The position numbers were made by a program, and so were the translations under genes. A model generated the notes under the pieces. It saw only the letters and a program-made list of their open reading frames with translations, searched no databases and was not told the DNA's origin. From assembly GCA_002335865.1 (NCBI GenBank), contig DDCY01000025.1:1-50470 (forward strand): a stretch of 50,470 nt of DNA, given 5' to 3'. This DNA comes from Saprospiraceae bacterium UBA1994 (GTDB taxonomy: Bacteria > Bacteroidota > Bacteroidia > Chitinophagales > Saprospiraceae). Of the stretch, positions 27,560 to 36,360 are shown one piece after another. Position 1 is the stretch's first letter; every line of letters starts with the position of its first letter.

Positions 27560-28987
27560 CTAAATCAATAAGCCTAAAGGATTACCGTTATAGATAGAAT
27601 CAAAATTATCAATATTAGGAAACAGAGTAAGAAGGTCATCGTTTTCTACTCCAAACCAACTAGCTATATCACCAAAATATTGGTCCGTGGCAATTGTGGG
27701 TATTAATACCCCACCTCCAAGCTCCAAATTATTATCTAAGTCTAGATCCGGGTAAGTACCAAATATCTCACCACCATTAACAGCACCTCCCATGATGAAT
27801 GCATTAGATCCCCAAGCGTGATCCGAACCTTGTCCATTAGAAGTAAGGGTTCGAGCAAACTCCGATAATGAGAAAGTGGTAACCATATCTTGAGTCAATA
27901 ACTCATCCATAGCAGAATTAAATTCTCCAAGTGCAGTATCTATTTCTGATAATAAACCATCATGAGTTTCTAAGACTTCATCATGCATATCAAATCCACC
28001 GAACTCAATGAAAAATATTTGGCGTTTCATGCCTAATATCTCTCTAGCAGCAATTGTTCTCGCCACTAATTTAAATTGTTGAGAAAGTCTATTTTCACTA
28101 AACTCTGTAGTAAGCACTTGAGCTTCAATAGCAGTATTGTATTCTTCCGCACCATCTTTTCCAACCTTCATAATATCTACATAAGTTTTCTTGAAGACAT
28201 CATCATAATACTTATCTATCAAACCATCTATTGTATTTCGATTAGCTGTCGGTACTTCCCATGGTGCACTATATCCATTCAATTCAGTTGCCCCTCCTAA
28301 ATCATCATTATTTCTTGGTGTATTTAAAGAGAATTCTACTGTATTTTGACCAGTTTGATATACGTTACTTCCTGCAAAAGATAAGTTTAGCGAAATATTT
28401 TCATTATCGTTACAAGCATTGAACATATCCGCGATCTTACCACCCCAACCTTGAGCAACTCTCTCTTGTGGGAGTGCAGTTTGCCAATGCATTATTTGGT
28501 CGCTGTGAGAATATAAACCGAGGGGTAATTGAGTTGATCCATCATATACCTGTGCTTTAGTTGTGGGTTCAACAAGAGTCCCTACATTAGTCACGAAGGA
28601 AAGATTTCCATCTTTAAACATCATCTCCATATTAGACATTGCATGATGAACAGCAAATTCTTTACCTACAGCATCTGTATAATTTAACGATCTCAAATTT
28701 TTTGATGCATCATCATCCAAATCTATCTTTGGTAAGGCTAGATTTGATCTTGTTACTGAATATTCAGCATGTGAAACATCATCATAAGGAATCAACATAT
28801 TGTAAGCGTCATTCCCTCCTCCCATGAGCAAAACCACCATTGCCTTATAATCTGTAAATCCATTTAATGCAGCAGCACTATTTATAAATTTCAAATTAGT
28901 CAAGGTATTCATAAGAGTGGTTGTACCAACAGCTGCACAACTCATGTTTCTAAGAAAATTCCTTCTGGATACTAATCGCTTTGCCAT
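27560..28987 (-). CDS. DUF1501 protein with Tat-type signal
   Basis: I start at 28987 (MAKRLVSRRNFLRNMSCAAVG): the twin-arginine motif S-R-R-N-F-L-R directly after the start indicates Tat export of a folded protein; an ATG eight codons upstream is also possible. About 475 residues. Family marks: VVLLMGGGNDAYNMLIPYD, RQIFFIEFGGFDMHDE, and TLTSNGQGSDHAWGSNAFIMGGAV, the last resembling metal-binding blocks of the sulfatase/alkaline phosphatase superfamily. No member has a settled function. Third gene of an apparent operon with DUF1800 (48 bp gap) and a T9SS-sorted protein; the pair DUF1800/DUF1501 recurs in Bacteroidota and Planctomycetota. Confidence 0.9.
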   Translation of the reverse strand: MAKRLVSRRNFLRNMSCAAVGTTTLMNTLTNLKFINSAAALNGFTDYKAMVVLLMGGGNDAYNMLIPYDDVSHAEYSVTRSNLALPKIDLDDDASKNLRSLNYTDAVGKEFAVHHAMSNMEMMFKDGNLSFVTNVGTLVEPTTKAQVYDGSTQLPLGLYSHSDQIMHWQTALPQERVAQGWGGKIADMFNACNDNENISLNLSFAGSNVYQTGQNTVEFSLNTPRNNDDLGGATELNGYSAPWEVPTANRNTIDGLIDKYYDDVFKKTYVDIMKVGKDGAEEYNTAIEAQVLTTEFSENRLSQQFKLVARTIAAREILGMKRQIFFIEFGGFDMHDEVLETHDGLLSEIDTALGEFNSAMDELLTQDMVTTFSLSEFARTLTSNGQGSDHAWGSNAFIMGGAVNGGEIFGTYPDLDLDNNLELGGGVLIPTIATDQYFGDIASWFGVENDDLLTLFPNIDNFDSIYNGNPLGLLI

Positions 28988-29035
28988 AACATTATACTTT
29001 ATATTTCTCAATTGATTATTAAAAACAAAAAATTA

Positions 29036-30889
29036 CTATCGAATCACTGCAAAATCTGGCGAAACTGTTATTAAGTAAATTGCAGTTCGAACTCTCTCTC
29101 TTTCCCACCCGTATTCATACCCATCCCAACTAATGTTTGGCAAGTTATCTCTTAAAGATTGTCTTACTTCATCAGATAGTTGTCCGTGAGTCAATACTTT
29201 ATCCAATTCATTAATCAATAATTCTGGAGTATCCGCCAAATCAGTATAAGCTTCATAGTCAATATAAGTTTCTCCAAATCCGTACATATCCCATCCTCCA
29301 ATAGACCCATCATCATTAACTAAGTCTGAATTATAAAAATATCTACCTGAATTTATCAATTCACCCCAATCTCTAGTCCATCTATAAGCTGCATTGAAAT
29401 AATTGATTGAGCTAGATGTATCATGGATTTTAAACTCTGGAGATACCATTCCAGAATTAGCTATATCTCCGACTGGCTGATGATTGGGTAAAAAGAAATT
29501 GAATACGGTAGGTGCAAATAAAATTTGTTGTTTTAAAGAATTATCATAGTCAAAATTATGCCAATACCTACCTCCAGGCTCTTCTACTATTTCCAAACCT
29601 TTAGTAATTTGCATGTGTCTTACAAGAGGCTCCCGTAATCTTGATGAATGCTGCTCAAACATATACTCACCATTTCTTGCTTCTTCATCAAGCAAAATTG
29701 CTTTAATAATTGCTGCCATATCTCCTCTCACACCATTGCCATTATCAATAAATACATTGGCTATTCTCTCTACATAATTTGGCGTGGGATTAGATTTAAC
29801 TAATCTTTGAATTAATCGATAGCTTATGAATGGCGGTACATTCTGATGGTTAAATAGAACATTAATTGCTTCATCTATATCATCCAAGCCAAGTTGATTG
29901 GCAGGAATAGTATCATTCTTCAAAATAATCTTAATCCCTGGCTCATGAAAATCTTCATACATAGCCATTGGTACTGTCCAATCTATTCCGAATGTACCTA
30001 ATCCAAAATATGGTTCATCTGTCCACCATACATTTTCGTTGATCCCTCCTGGCCCTAATCCTGTAAATATTTTTGCCATCTCTTTAATATCGGCATTATC
30101 ATACGTTGGGATTGAGTTACCGTCATTATTAAGTTGATGTGTCCCATCATTATTAAGTTCGTACAATCCAATAGAAAATAACTGCATAATCTCTCTTGCA
30201 TAGTTTTCATCAGGATGAAGATTTTCTTCAGGCACCGCTTTTGGATTATTAAAATGACTGAGATAGTATCCCATTGCTGCATGTAAAGAGACTTCAGAAA
30301 GTATATCTTTATAATTGCCAAAGGCACCTTCCAATAATTTGTCATAATAATGGGCCATTGCTATAGCCTCTCCTCCTAAATCAGAGTTAGAAGATATTAC
30401 AAACATTTCAGAAAGTGCAAAAGCAACTTTTTGTCTTATTAAATCAGAGGCGACCATATTATTATGCCACCATGCTGACGTCAACTCTGGCATAGCTGGA
30501 CCAAATGCATCTTGTGGATCTTCATAACCACGGGAGTCTAAAGTATCAAGGTATTCTTCCCATATATCTTCTACCTCACTTTGCAAGTACGTCACTGGCT
30601 CAGTAATCTGTTGATCTATCCAGACTCCATAATCCATATTTTTTACAATATTAATCAAATCTAAATCTGCGCCCATTGTAGCTTGACTAAGAAATCTTCC
30701 AGTTTCAAATAATCGAGAATTCATACCTGCTCCATCAATAGTTTTAAAGGCTTCAGATCCTACTTCTTCGCTACTACTTATCACTGTAATTCCTTCTGAA
30801 TGACCTGCACCTATATAGTCAGTATAGTCTTGGGCAGTTACAATAGAAATAGAACTAATTGCGATTAGAAAAGTAAATAAATATTTCAT
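29036..30889 (-). CDS. DUF1800 secreted protein
   Basis: 617 residues with a signal peptide (MKYLFTFLIAISSISIVTAQ). Family marks: RFLSQATMGADLDLI near 65-79, LLEGAFGNYKDILSEVSLHAAMGYYL, the strongly conserved ENYAREIMQLFSIGLYEL, YDNADIKEMAKIFTG, ILKNDTIPAN, and AIIKAILLDEEAR. Biochemical role unknown. No T9SS sorting domain is visible at the C-terminus (VSPDFAVIR). It lies between the T9SS-sorted discoidin protein (97 bp upstream) and the DUF1501 gene; all three are exported or surface proteins on the same strand. Confidence 0.92.
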   Translation of the reverse strand: MKYLFTFLIAISSISIVTAQDYTDYIGAGHSEGITVISSSEEVGSEAFKTIDGAGMNSRLFETGRFLSQATMGADLDLINIVKNMDYGVWIDQQITEPVTYLQSEVEDIWEEYLDTLDSRGYEDPQDAFGPAMPELTSAWWHNNMVASDLIRQKVAFALSEMFVISSNSDLGGEAIAMAHYYDKLLEGAFGNYKDILSEVSLHAAMGYYLSHFNNPKAVPEENLHPDENYAREIMQLFSIGLYELNNDGTHQLNNDGNSIPTYDNADIKEMAKIFTGLGPGGINENVWWTDEPYFGLGTFGIDWTVPMAMYEDFHEPGIKIILKNDTIPANQLGLDDIDEAINVLFNHQNVPPFISYRLIQRLVKSNPTPNYVERIANVFIDNGNGVRGDMAAIIKAILLDEEARNGEYMFEQHSSRLREPLVRHMQITKGLEIVEEPGGRYWHNFDYDNSLKQQILFAPTVFNFFLPNHQPVGDIANSGMVSPEFKIHDTSSSINYFNAAYRWTRDWGELINSGRYFYNSDLVNDDGSIGGWDMYGFGETYIDYEAYTDLADTPELLINELDKVLTHGQLSDEVRQSLRDNLPNISWDGYEYGWERERVRTAIYLITVSPDFAVIR

Positions 30890-30986
30890 ACTATTCTGAT
30901 TTTATATAAATGGAAATCGCGATGATATCCACATTTATTTTTTGATTGTAATTGAAGCAGATGTTTTAGTATATTAAGTATTTTTC

Positions 30987-31730
30987 TTATTTGATCAATT
31001 GCAATTGCTTGCTTATTGTAAGCGTATCATATTGCAATCTAAAAATGTACGCACCTGCAGTAAAGTTACCCATGTTTAGAGGCAGAGATACCTTCTCTGA
31101 TGATACATCAATCGATCCGTTTAAAAATTGTTTTCCAGTGATATCCACTACACTATAATTATAAGTACCTAAACGTAAATCTGTAAGTGTAATCATTGTC
31201 TCATTGTCAAATGGATTAGGAGATACTTCAATATTATTATCTATTAGCTTTTGCTCTTCAATATCTGTAGATGAAGTAGCGATTGTGGCTTGAAATCTCA
31301 CTTCTGATAAACCATAACATGTCGCATGACCAAAGTTGGTAAGAGAAGTGATAATGACATACCTAGCATTGATTCCATTAAAATTTGGTCCTTCTTCGCC
31401 CTCATAAAATGAAGATGCTGGCGCCTCTGACATCGTATGATAGGCTAACTCTGTCCATTCTTCTCCATCATTAGAGTAATCTATTACAAGCTCTTGTGTT
31501 CCTATATCAGTCTGTTCGTAGGCATTTACATTCCATACGGTTGTTCCTTGCAGCTTATATTCATTACCAAAATCATACATAATCCAGTGACTATCCTCTC
31601 TTACTTTATTGGGATTCTCAGTTGCTGTACAAGATGTCCAACTATCTGATAAATCTGTACTATGACGATCAGGAAATTGTTGCGCCAAAGCAGTAGATGT
31701 TAGAAAAAGAAAAAGAATAATAAATTTCAT
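30987..31730 (-). CDS. T9SS-sorted protein with discoidin (F5/8C-like) domain
   Basis: 247 residues: signal peptide (MKFIILFLFLTSTALAQ), a discoidin-like carbohydrate-binding domain at about 25-150 (WIMYDFGNEYKLQGTTVWN, IDYSNDGEEWTELAYH, ARYVIITSLTNFGHATCYGLSEVRF), then a type A T9SS sorting domain from about 168 (VSPNPFDNETMITL to AGAYIFRLQYDTLTISKQLQLIK). It would be moved across the outer membrane and attached to the cell surface. First gene of the unit with DUF1800 and DUF1501; it may supply glycan binding for them. Confidence 0.88.
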   Translation of the reverse strand: MKFIILFLFLTSTALAQQFPDRHSTDLSDSWTSCTATENPNKVREDSHWIMYDFGNEYKLQGTTVWNVNAYEQTDIGTQELVIDYSNDGEEWTELAYHTMSEAPASSFYEGEEGPNFNGINARYVIITSLTNFGHATCYGLSEVRFQATIATSSTDIEEQKLIDNNIEVSPNPFDNETMITLTDLRLGTYNYSVVDITGKQFLNGSIDVSSEKVSLPLNMGNFTAGAYIFRLQYDTLTISKQLQLIK

Positions 31731-32069
31731 ACTTAATGAATTGATGTTTCAATAAAAGTTTAAAAATAAATATTTGCTTTTGACAACAATAAAGCCAAAA
31801 AACCTTATTTACTTTAAAAAAACTCTTTCAATAATGAAATAACTTTATATTAAATATAAGAATAATTCTCGCTTATATTCGCTGATGAATAAAGAATTTA
31901 AATCGTATTCTGAATTAGACTCTAGCTTTGACTAAAAGTTTAATTCATAAAACATATTTGCAATAAGGTTAGCTAGATGAATAACAAAATCAGAAGTTTT
32001 GCCGTCTTTCATTAAATAAATACAACGAATTCAACTCAAAACGATTTAATAATTAAGAACCTATCTTAA
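31731..32069. other. Divergent gene-free stretch
   Basis: 339 bp of very AT-rich DNA between the T9SS gene (minus) and the PqiA-like gene (plus). It must hold promoters for both, but I see no clear TAnnTTTG/TTG pair, no RNA gene and no coding frame. Confidence 0.4.
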
Positions 32070-33377
32070 ATGAAATATATATTATTTGTCCTCCTTACTG
32101 GTCTAACTGCTTATGGTGCAATAGAGGGGTATGGACTTTATAAGGATCAGCAGCAGGTAAGTCAACTGAAAGCTGACCGCGCTGATATCAATAAGATCAA
32201 CTATGGACTTTTTAACCTAGAGCTCTGGAAGCAAAAAGCTATGACGATTTTTGATAGTAAGATTGGTGAATTTAAAATCAGTCCAAATGTATATAAGCAA
32301 CTAGAAGATGAGGTGATGATATATCTTGATAATGTATATGAAGAATATATAGGATCTGGTAAGCTAGTAAATGAAATGATTTCTCAAGCGGAAGAATCTG
32401 GTTCTGTCAATAAGTTTTTCTTAAAGATGATCAAAGGCAATATTGGTGATCAAATCAAACAACTAAATATTGATAAACAGCTACCTACCATAGCTAAAGC
32501 TATCTCAAAAGAGATCAAAGCGAATGAACCTAAAATAAGGTATTATGTAGAAGAAGGAATACAAGACATGTTATTTGCTGGAGCAGAAGAGGTAGAATTT
32601 ACAGATCCTAGATCAGTAGTATATCAATTGTATGGTGCCGATAATCTAGAAGGTACCAATAAAGCTATACTCGATCAAATCGAAGCCATAGATCCAATAA
32701 TCGATAAAGCGCTTGAGAGAATCATTATCATTATGGTTATATCAATCCTCTTAGGATTACTTTTATACAACATATTAGGATTTAAACTGTTCGTCAGTCA
32801 TTGGACCATCGCTTCTGTGTTGTTATTAGTATTGGGTGTGAGTATGCCTATGATTGATTTGGACGCGAGACTCAATTCCTTCCAGATGGATCTGTTAGGT
32901 AGCAAGATCGGATTTGACGAGCAGTCACTTTATTATCAAAGCAAATCAATCATAGATGTTACCACTACCCTGATCAAAGAAGGAGCTGTCGACCTCAAAA
33001 TAGTAGGGTATATGATTTTGATGTTTAGTGTAATCTTCCCTTTTATTAAACTTTTACTCTCCGCTCTTTTCTTATTTAGCTCCAAGGTAGCCAACAGCAA
33101 ATTAGCCAAAGGAATAATTTTTCACTTTGGAAAATGGAGTATGGCTGACGTATTTGTCGTGGCACTATTTATGGCCTATATAGGATTCCATGGATTGATT
33201 ACTTCACAACTTGGTGATATATCAAGAAACGAAACTGGATTTGCCATAGAGACACTCAACTATAGTCGATTGGCTCCAGGAGCTCTATTCTTTACTAGCT
33301 ATTGCTTATTATCCGTTATCATTGGTATCATTATCAATAGACACGACCAAAAAAGCGGTTATTCAGAGACAGTATAG
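32070..33377 (+). CDS. Paraquat-inducible protein A-like membrane protein
   Basis: 435 residues. An N-terminal membrane segment (MKYILFVLLTGLTAYGAI) is followed by a large soluble, probably periplasmic, region (25-220) and then membrane segments at about 222-242, 245-262, 312-332, 350-372 and 405-425. The C-terminal part is the PqiA domain: VGYMILMFSVIFPFIKLLLSA, HFGKWSMADVFVVALFMAYIGF and SCL-type ends are family marks (G-x-W-S-M-x-D-V-F). PqiA proteins work with MCE-domain PqiB in lipid transport in Proteobacteria, but no MCE gene is nearby. The long soluble N-terminal part is unlike E. coli PqiA. Confidence 0.85.
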   Translation: MKYILFVLLTGLTAYGAIEGYGLYKDQQQVSQLKADRADINKINYGLFNLELWKQKAMTIFDSKIGEFKISPNVYKQLEDEVMIYLDNVYEEYIGSGKLVNEMISQAEESGSVNKFFLKMIKGNIGDQIKQLNIDKQLPTIAKAISKEIKANEPKIRYYVEEGIQDMLFAGAEEVEFTDPRSVVYQLYGADNLEGTNKAILDQIEAIDPIIDKALERIIIIMVISILLGLLLYNILGFKLFVSHWTIASVLLLVLGVSMPMIDLDARLNSFQMDLLGSKIGFDEQSLYYQSKSIIDVTTTLIKEGAVDLKIVGYMILMFSVIFPFIKLLLSALFLFSSKVANSKLAKGIIFHFGKWSMADVFVVALFMAYIGFHGLITSQLGDISRNETGFAIETLNYSRLAPGALFFTSYCLLSVIIGIIINRHDQKSGYSETV

Positions 33378-33687
33378 AAGTAAATCTTGAATTCATTGAT
33401 CTACAACTTTCATAGATTACTGAATTGCAAATTTTTACTCTACTATAATTAATAAATTATGGCTAGTTCTCCTTTTGCAATCCATTAGGCGTTGTTAATC
33501 ATTACATAGAACCCCTTTGATTCAAAAGATTCTTATCAAGTGTCTCAGGTTTCTACTCTTCTATTAATATCTGTTGCTGGAATTTCGAACCAACTGATAG
33601 GATTAGTCATAATGATCGAGATTTATTTCATCTAAAATAGTAAAATGAAGATAGAATGCTTCCCCAACAAAAGGTAATTTAGCTGAA
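33378..33687. other. Gene-free stretch between convergent genes
   Basis: 310 bp. No coding frame, RNA gene or strong terminator seen. It ends at a 7-bp-period repeat. Confidence 0.35.
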
Positions 33688-33722
33688 GACTGTTGACTGT
33701 TGATTGCGGACTGTAGACTACT
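33688..33722. repeat. Heptameric GACTGTn tandem repeat
   Basis: Five 7-bp units in exact phase: GACTGTT, GACTGTT, GATTGCG, GACTGTA, GACTACT. The last unit overlaps the stop codon of the helicase gene (33718-33720). I recall similar GACTGTn strings between genes of other Bacteroidota, but cannot check this here. Confidence 0.7.
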
Positions 33723-34959
33723 TCTTCCGTTTCTTCTTTTTCTTCTTGTTAAATACCAGTTTATCGAGATCTCCTATAATACGATCTATGCTCAAGTTGT
33801 CCATATCGCTGAAAGTTTTCACTTCTGTATAGACGTCACCTTTAAGCTCCATCACGTTGATCTTCTTGCCTAGAAACGATTGTATCTCATCTAATAAATC
33901 TTTCTCACCAGCACTACAAAATGTATACGCTATTCCTCTCTGATCTCCTCTACCTGTCCGACCTACACGGTGGACATAATTCTCTGTATAGTCGGGTAGG
34001 TCGTAATTGACCACAAAGTCTACATTAGGTATATCGATTCCTCTTGCACTTACATCAGTAGCGATAAGCAGTTTGACTTTACCGGTCTTAAAAGCCTCCA
34101 TAACATTGAGTCGATCCGATTGTGCCTTATCGCCATGCATTGTAATAGATTCTACACCTACCCTATCCATCGCTTTTTTCACTCTTTCCGCTCTTACCTT
34201 CGTCCTTACAAAAACTAAAATTTTAGCCTTATCCTCTTCTCTTACTAAACGCTCCAAGAAAAATCGTTTATCATCCATCTCCACATACATCACGTAATGA
34301 TCTACTTTCTTAGCGACTGGATCTTTAGGAGATATCTCAATTTTTATTGGATTATTAACTATCGAATACGCTAGTTTTTTGATAATAGGATTGATCGTAG
34401 CTGAGAAAAATAATGTTTGACGCTTCTTAGGTATGTGGCGCATCATGTCAGTGATGTCTTTTATAAATCCAAGATCCAACATATGATCAGCTTCATCAAG
34501 TACGAGTGTATGTATCCTATTAGTTCGAAGATGACCTTGGCTGATCAGATCAAACATACGCCCTGGAGTAGATATCAATATATCAACACCGTCTTGTAAT
34601 TTCTTGATTTGCTTATCTTGCTCTACACCTCCGTAAAGTGCAAATACTTTTATTTTAGTCTTCTTAGCCAAAGTCTCAAATACCTCTGCCAATTGTATAG
34701 CCAACTCTCTAGTAGGGACCATGACTAGACATCTGATTCCATCCCTTCTTCCGGGTATCTTGGCCATCTGTAGACTATGTATAATAGGGATGGCAAATGC
34801 TGCTGTCTTACCCGTACCAGTCTGAGCTATTGCCAATACATCATCACCTCTCATTACTACAGAGATGCATCGATATTGAATATCGGTAGGCTTCCGCCAG
34901 CCCAACCTTTCGATGTTGTCCTTGATCTCTTTTGATAATGGATACTTGTTAAATTTCAC
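33718..34959 (-). CDS. DEAD-box RNA helicase, RhlE-like
   Basis: 413 residues. KPTDIQ (Q motif, 23-28), AQTGTGKT (45-52), PTREL, TPGRMFDL, DEADHMLDLG, SATI, VATD-type ATDVSARGID and HRVGRTGRG are all present and in order. It ends in a very basic tail (NKKKKKKRKK), as in the RhlE subgroup, which helps RNA binding. It is shorter and simpler than the DeaD-type enzyme at 11095. Likely role: ribosome maturation or RNA turnover. The stop codon lies in the heptameric repeat, so the repeat may have been added right at the gene end. Confidence 0.94.
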   Translation of the reverse strand: MKFNKYPLSKEIKDNIERLGWRKPTDIQYRCISVVMRGDDVLAIAQTGTGKTAAFAIPIIHSLQMAKIPGRRDGIRCLVMVPTRELAIQLAEVFETLAKKTKIKVFALYGGVEQDKQIKKLQDGVDILISTPGRMFDLISQGHLRTNRIHTLVLDEADHMLDLGFIKDITDMMRHIPKKRQTLFFSATINPIIKKLAYSIVNNPIKIEISPKDPVAKKVDHYVMYVEMDDKRFFLERLVREEDKAKILVFVRTKVRAERVKKAMDRVGVESITMHGDKAQSDRLNVMEAFKTGKVKLLIATDVSARGIDIPNVDFVVNYDLPDYTENYVHRVGRTGRGDQRGIAYTFCSAGEKDLLDEIQSFLGKKINVMELKGDVYTEVKTFSDMDNLSIDRIIGDLDKLVFNKKKKKKRKK

Positions 34960-35045
34960 TTTAATTATTACTTATGAAACGGAATATAATAGCAGCTCTA
35001 AACGGCATTAATCACACTATAAAAACTGAAACTTGTTGACTAAAA

Positions 35046-36155
35046 TTAATCTTCCGGCCAAATAGGTCTTTCGTTTTTCTTCGGTGCATCTATAAGTTCA
35101 ATTGGTCCCTCTATGGTTTTCTTTGGCGCTTCCCAGTTTTTCTCTATCTCTTCTTTAGCCTTCTTTGGTGCTTCTACACTTTTCTTTGGCGCCTCCCAAT
35201 TTTTCTCTGGTGCTTTTCTAGCTTTCTCTGGTGCATCCCAACTTTTCTCTGATGCTTCTTTAGCTTTCTTTGGTGCCTCTAAACTTTTCCCTGGTGCTTC
35301 TTTAGCTTTCTTTGGTGCTTCTAAACTAGCTAGTCTTGTGCTATCTTTGTCCAGCACCACAAGTTTTTGCTTATAGAGAAGTCCGAGTGCTTTTTTAAAT
35401 ACTTTTTTGCTCATGCGAAATGTACGAGATATTCTTTCTGGATTACTCTTATCTGTAAACTCCATTGAACCCCCATGCTTCTCTAGATAGTCCAGTATCT
35501 TCTGAGATTCATCAGTTACCTTATTGTATCCAAATGGTCGTAGTGATAAATCTATCTTTCCATCCTCTCTTACTCTCTTGATAAATCCATGTTTGATGTC
35601 TCCTGGCCATATCTCTTCGTAGATATCATCTTGGTAGACTAAACCTACCATACTTCCATCTATGATCGCTGTATATCCTAGAGAAGTTTCATGCCACATC
35701 ATTAATTCTACTCCTGCTCCTACTTTAAGTTTGCTAGAGTTTCCGTCCAAATACTTCATGAGTTTAGTAGTACCTACTAGTCTGTGAGTCTCTTCATCAA
35801 GATACATATATACTAGTGTCTCATCACCTGGGCTGAGTCTTCTTCCTTGATTTCTAAATGGTATCAATAGATGCTTCTCTACGCCCCACTCCATAAATGC
35901 GCCTATCTCATTTACATCAAACACCTCTAACAATGCGATCTCTCCTACCTGTAGCTTAACTTGTTCTGTAGTCGCTACATTCCTTCCTTCACTATCTTTG
36001 TAGAGAAAAACTTCGATGTCTACACCAAATTCCATCTCTTCTGTGACAAACTTGTTAGGAAGTAAGACTTCATTACCGATTTCATCCGTAAGGTAGAGTC
36101 CGTGAGGAGATTCTCTTTCGATTTCGAGTGTATTCAATTTTCCTAAGTGTAGCAT
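35046..36155 (-). CDS. CvfB-like S1 RNA-binding protein with a repeat tail
   Basis: 369 residues. Residues 1-275 match the CvfB/YitL family: S1-like modules (GEIALLEVFDVNEIGAFMEWG at 71-91; GYTAIIDGSMVGLVYQDDIYE at 160-180; GFIKRVREDGKIDLSLRPFGY at 190-210) followed by a winged-helix domain (ILDYLEKHGGSMEFTDKSNPE to LYKQKLV, about 220-268). Residues 279-349 are a tail of 14-residue repeats, with units such as EAPKKAKEAPEKSW, absent from the usual family architecture. Members bind RNA and influence expression in Gram-positive bacteria; role here unknown. Confidence 0.88.
   Translation of the reverse strand: MLHLGKLNTLEIERESPHGLYLTDEIGNEVLLPNKFVTEEMEFGVDIEVFLYKDSEGRNVATTEQVKLQVGEIALLEVFDVNEIGAFMEWGVEKHLLIPFRNQGRRLSPGDETLVYMYLDEETHRLVGTTKLMKYLDGNSSKLKVGAGVELMMWHETSLGYTAIIDGSMVGLVYQDDIYEEIWPGDIKHGFIKRVREDGKIDLSLRPFGYNKVTDESQKILDYLEKHGGSMEFTDKSNPERISRTFRMSKKVFKKALGLLYKQKLVVLDKDSTRLASLEAPKKAKEAPGKSLEAPKKAKEASEKSWDAPEKARKAPEKNWEAPKKSVEAPKKAKEEIEKNWEAPKKTIEGPIELIDAPKKNERPIWPED
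35109..35321 (-). repeat. Coding tandem repeat (42 nt/14 residues) in CvfB-like gene
   Basis: Encodes residues 279-349. Alternating heptads EAPKKAK and EAPEKSW give 14-residue units starting at E279, E293, D307, E321, E328 and E342 (one half-unit at 321-327). The matching open frame on the plus strand is only the antisense of this repeat. Confidence 0.85.
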
Positions 36156-36293
36156 TGATATGGACTTTTAGTCGTTTCAGATTTCAGTATTGAATGGTTC
36201 AATAAACTGAGCTTCTGTAAGAAATGCAAAGTTAGTTATTTATAGAGTATTATTATCTTCGACCTTGTAAATACAGTGATATCGAAGGTTATA

Positions 36294-36313
36294 GAAACCT
36301 ACGTAGTGGTTTC
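36294..36313 (-). terminator. Weak hairpin downstream of the isomerase gene
   Basis: GAAACC (36294-36299) pairs with GGTTTC (36308-36313) around an 8-nt loop, followed on the minus strand by TCTATAACC. The T-run is poor, so termination here is uncertain. Confidence 0.3.
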
Positions 36314-36360
36314 CATCTAAAACTCGTAAACAAGAAATCTAATCCTATTTTTTATTGCTC

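Noticed and set aside
35113..35376. Plus-strand ORF of 87 codons rich in FFGAS repeats
   Set aside because: It is the antisense of the EAPKK repeat tail of the CvfB-like gene.
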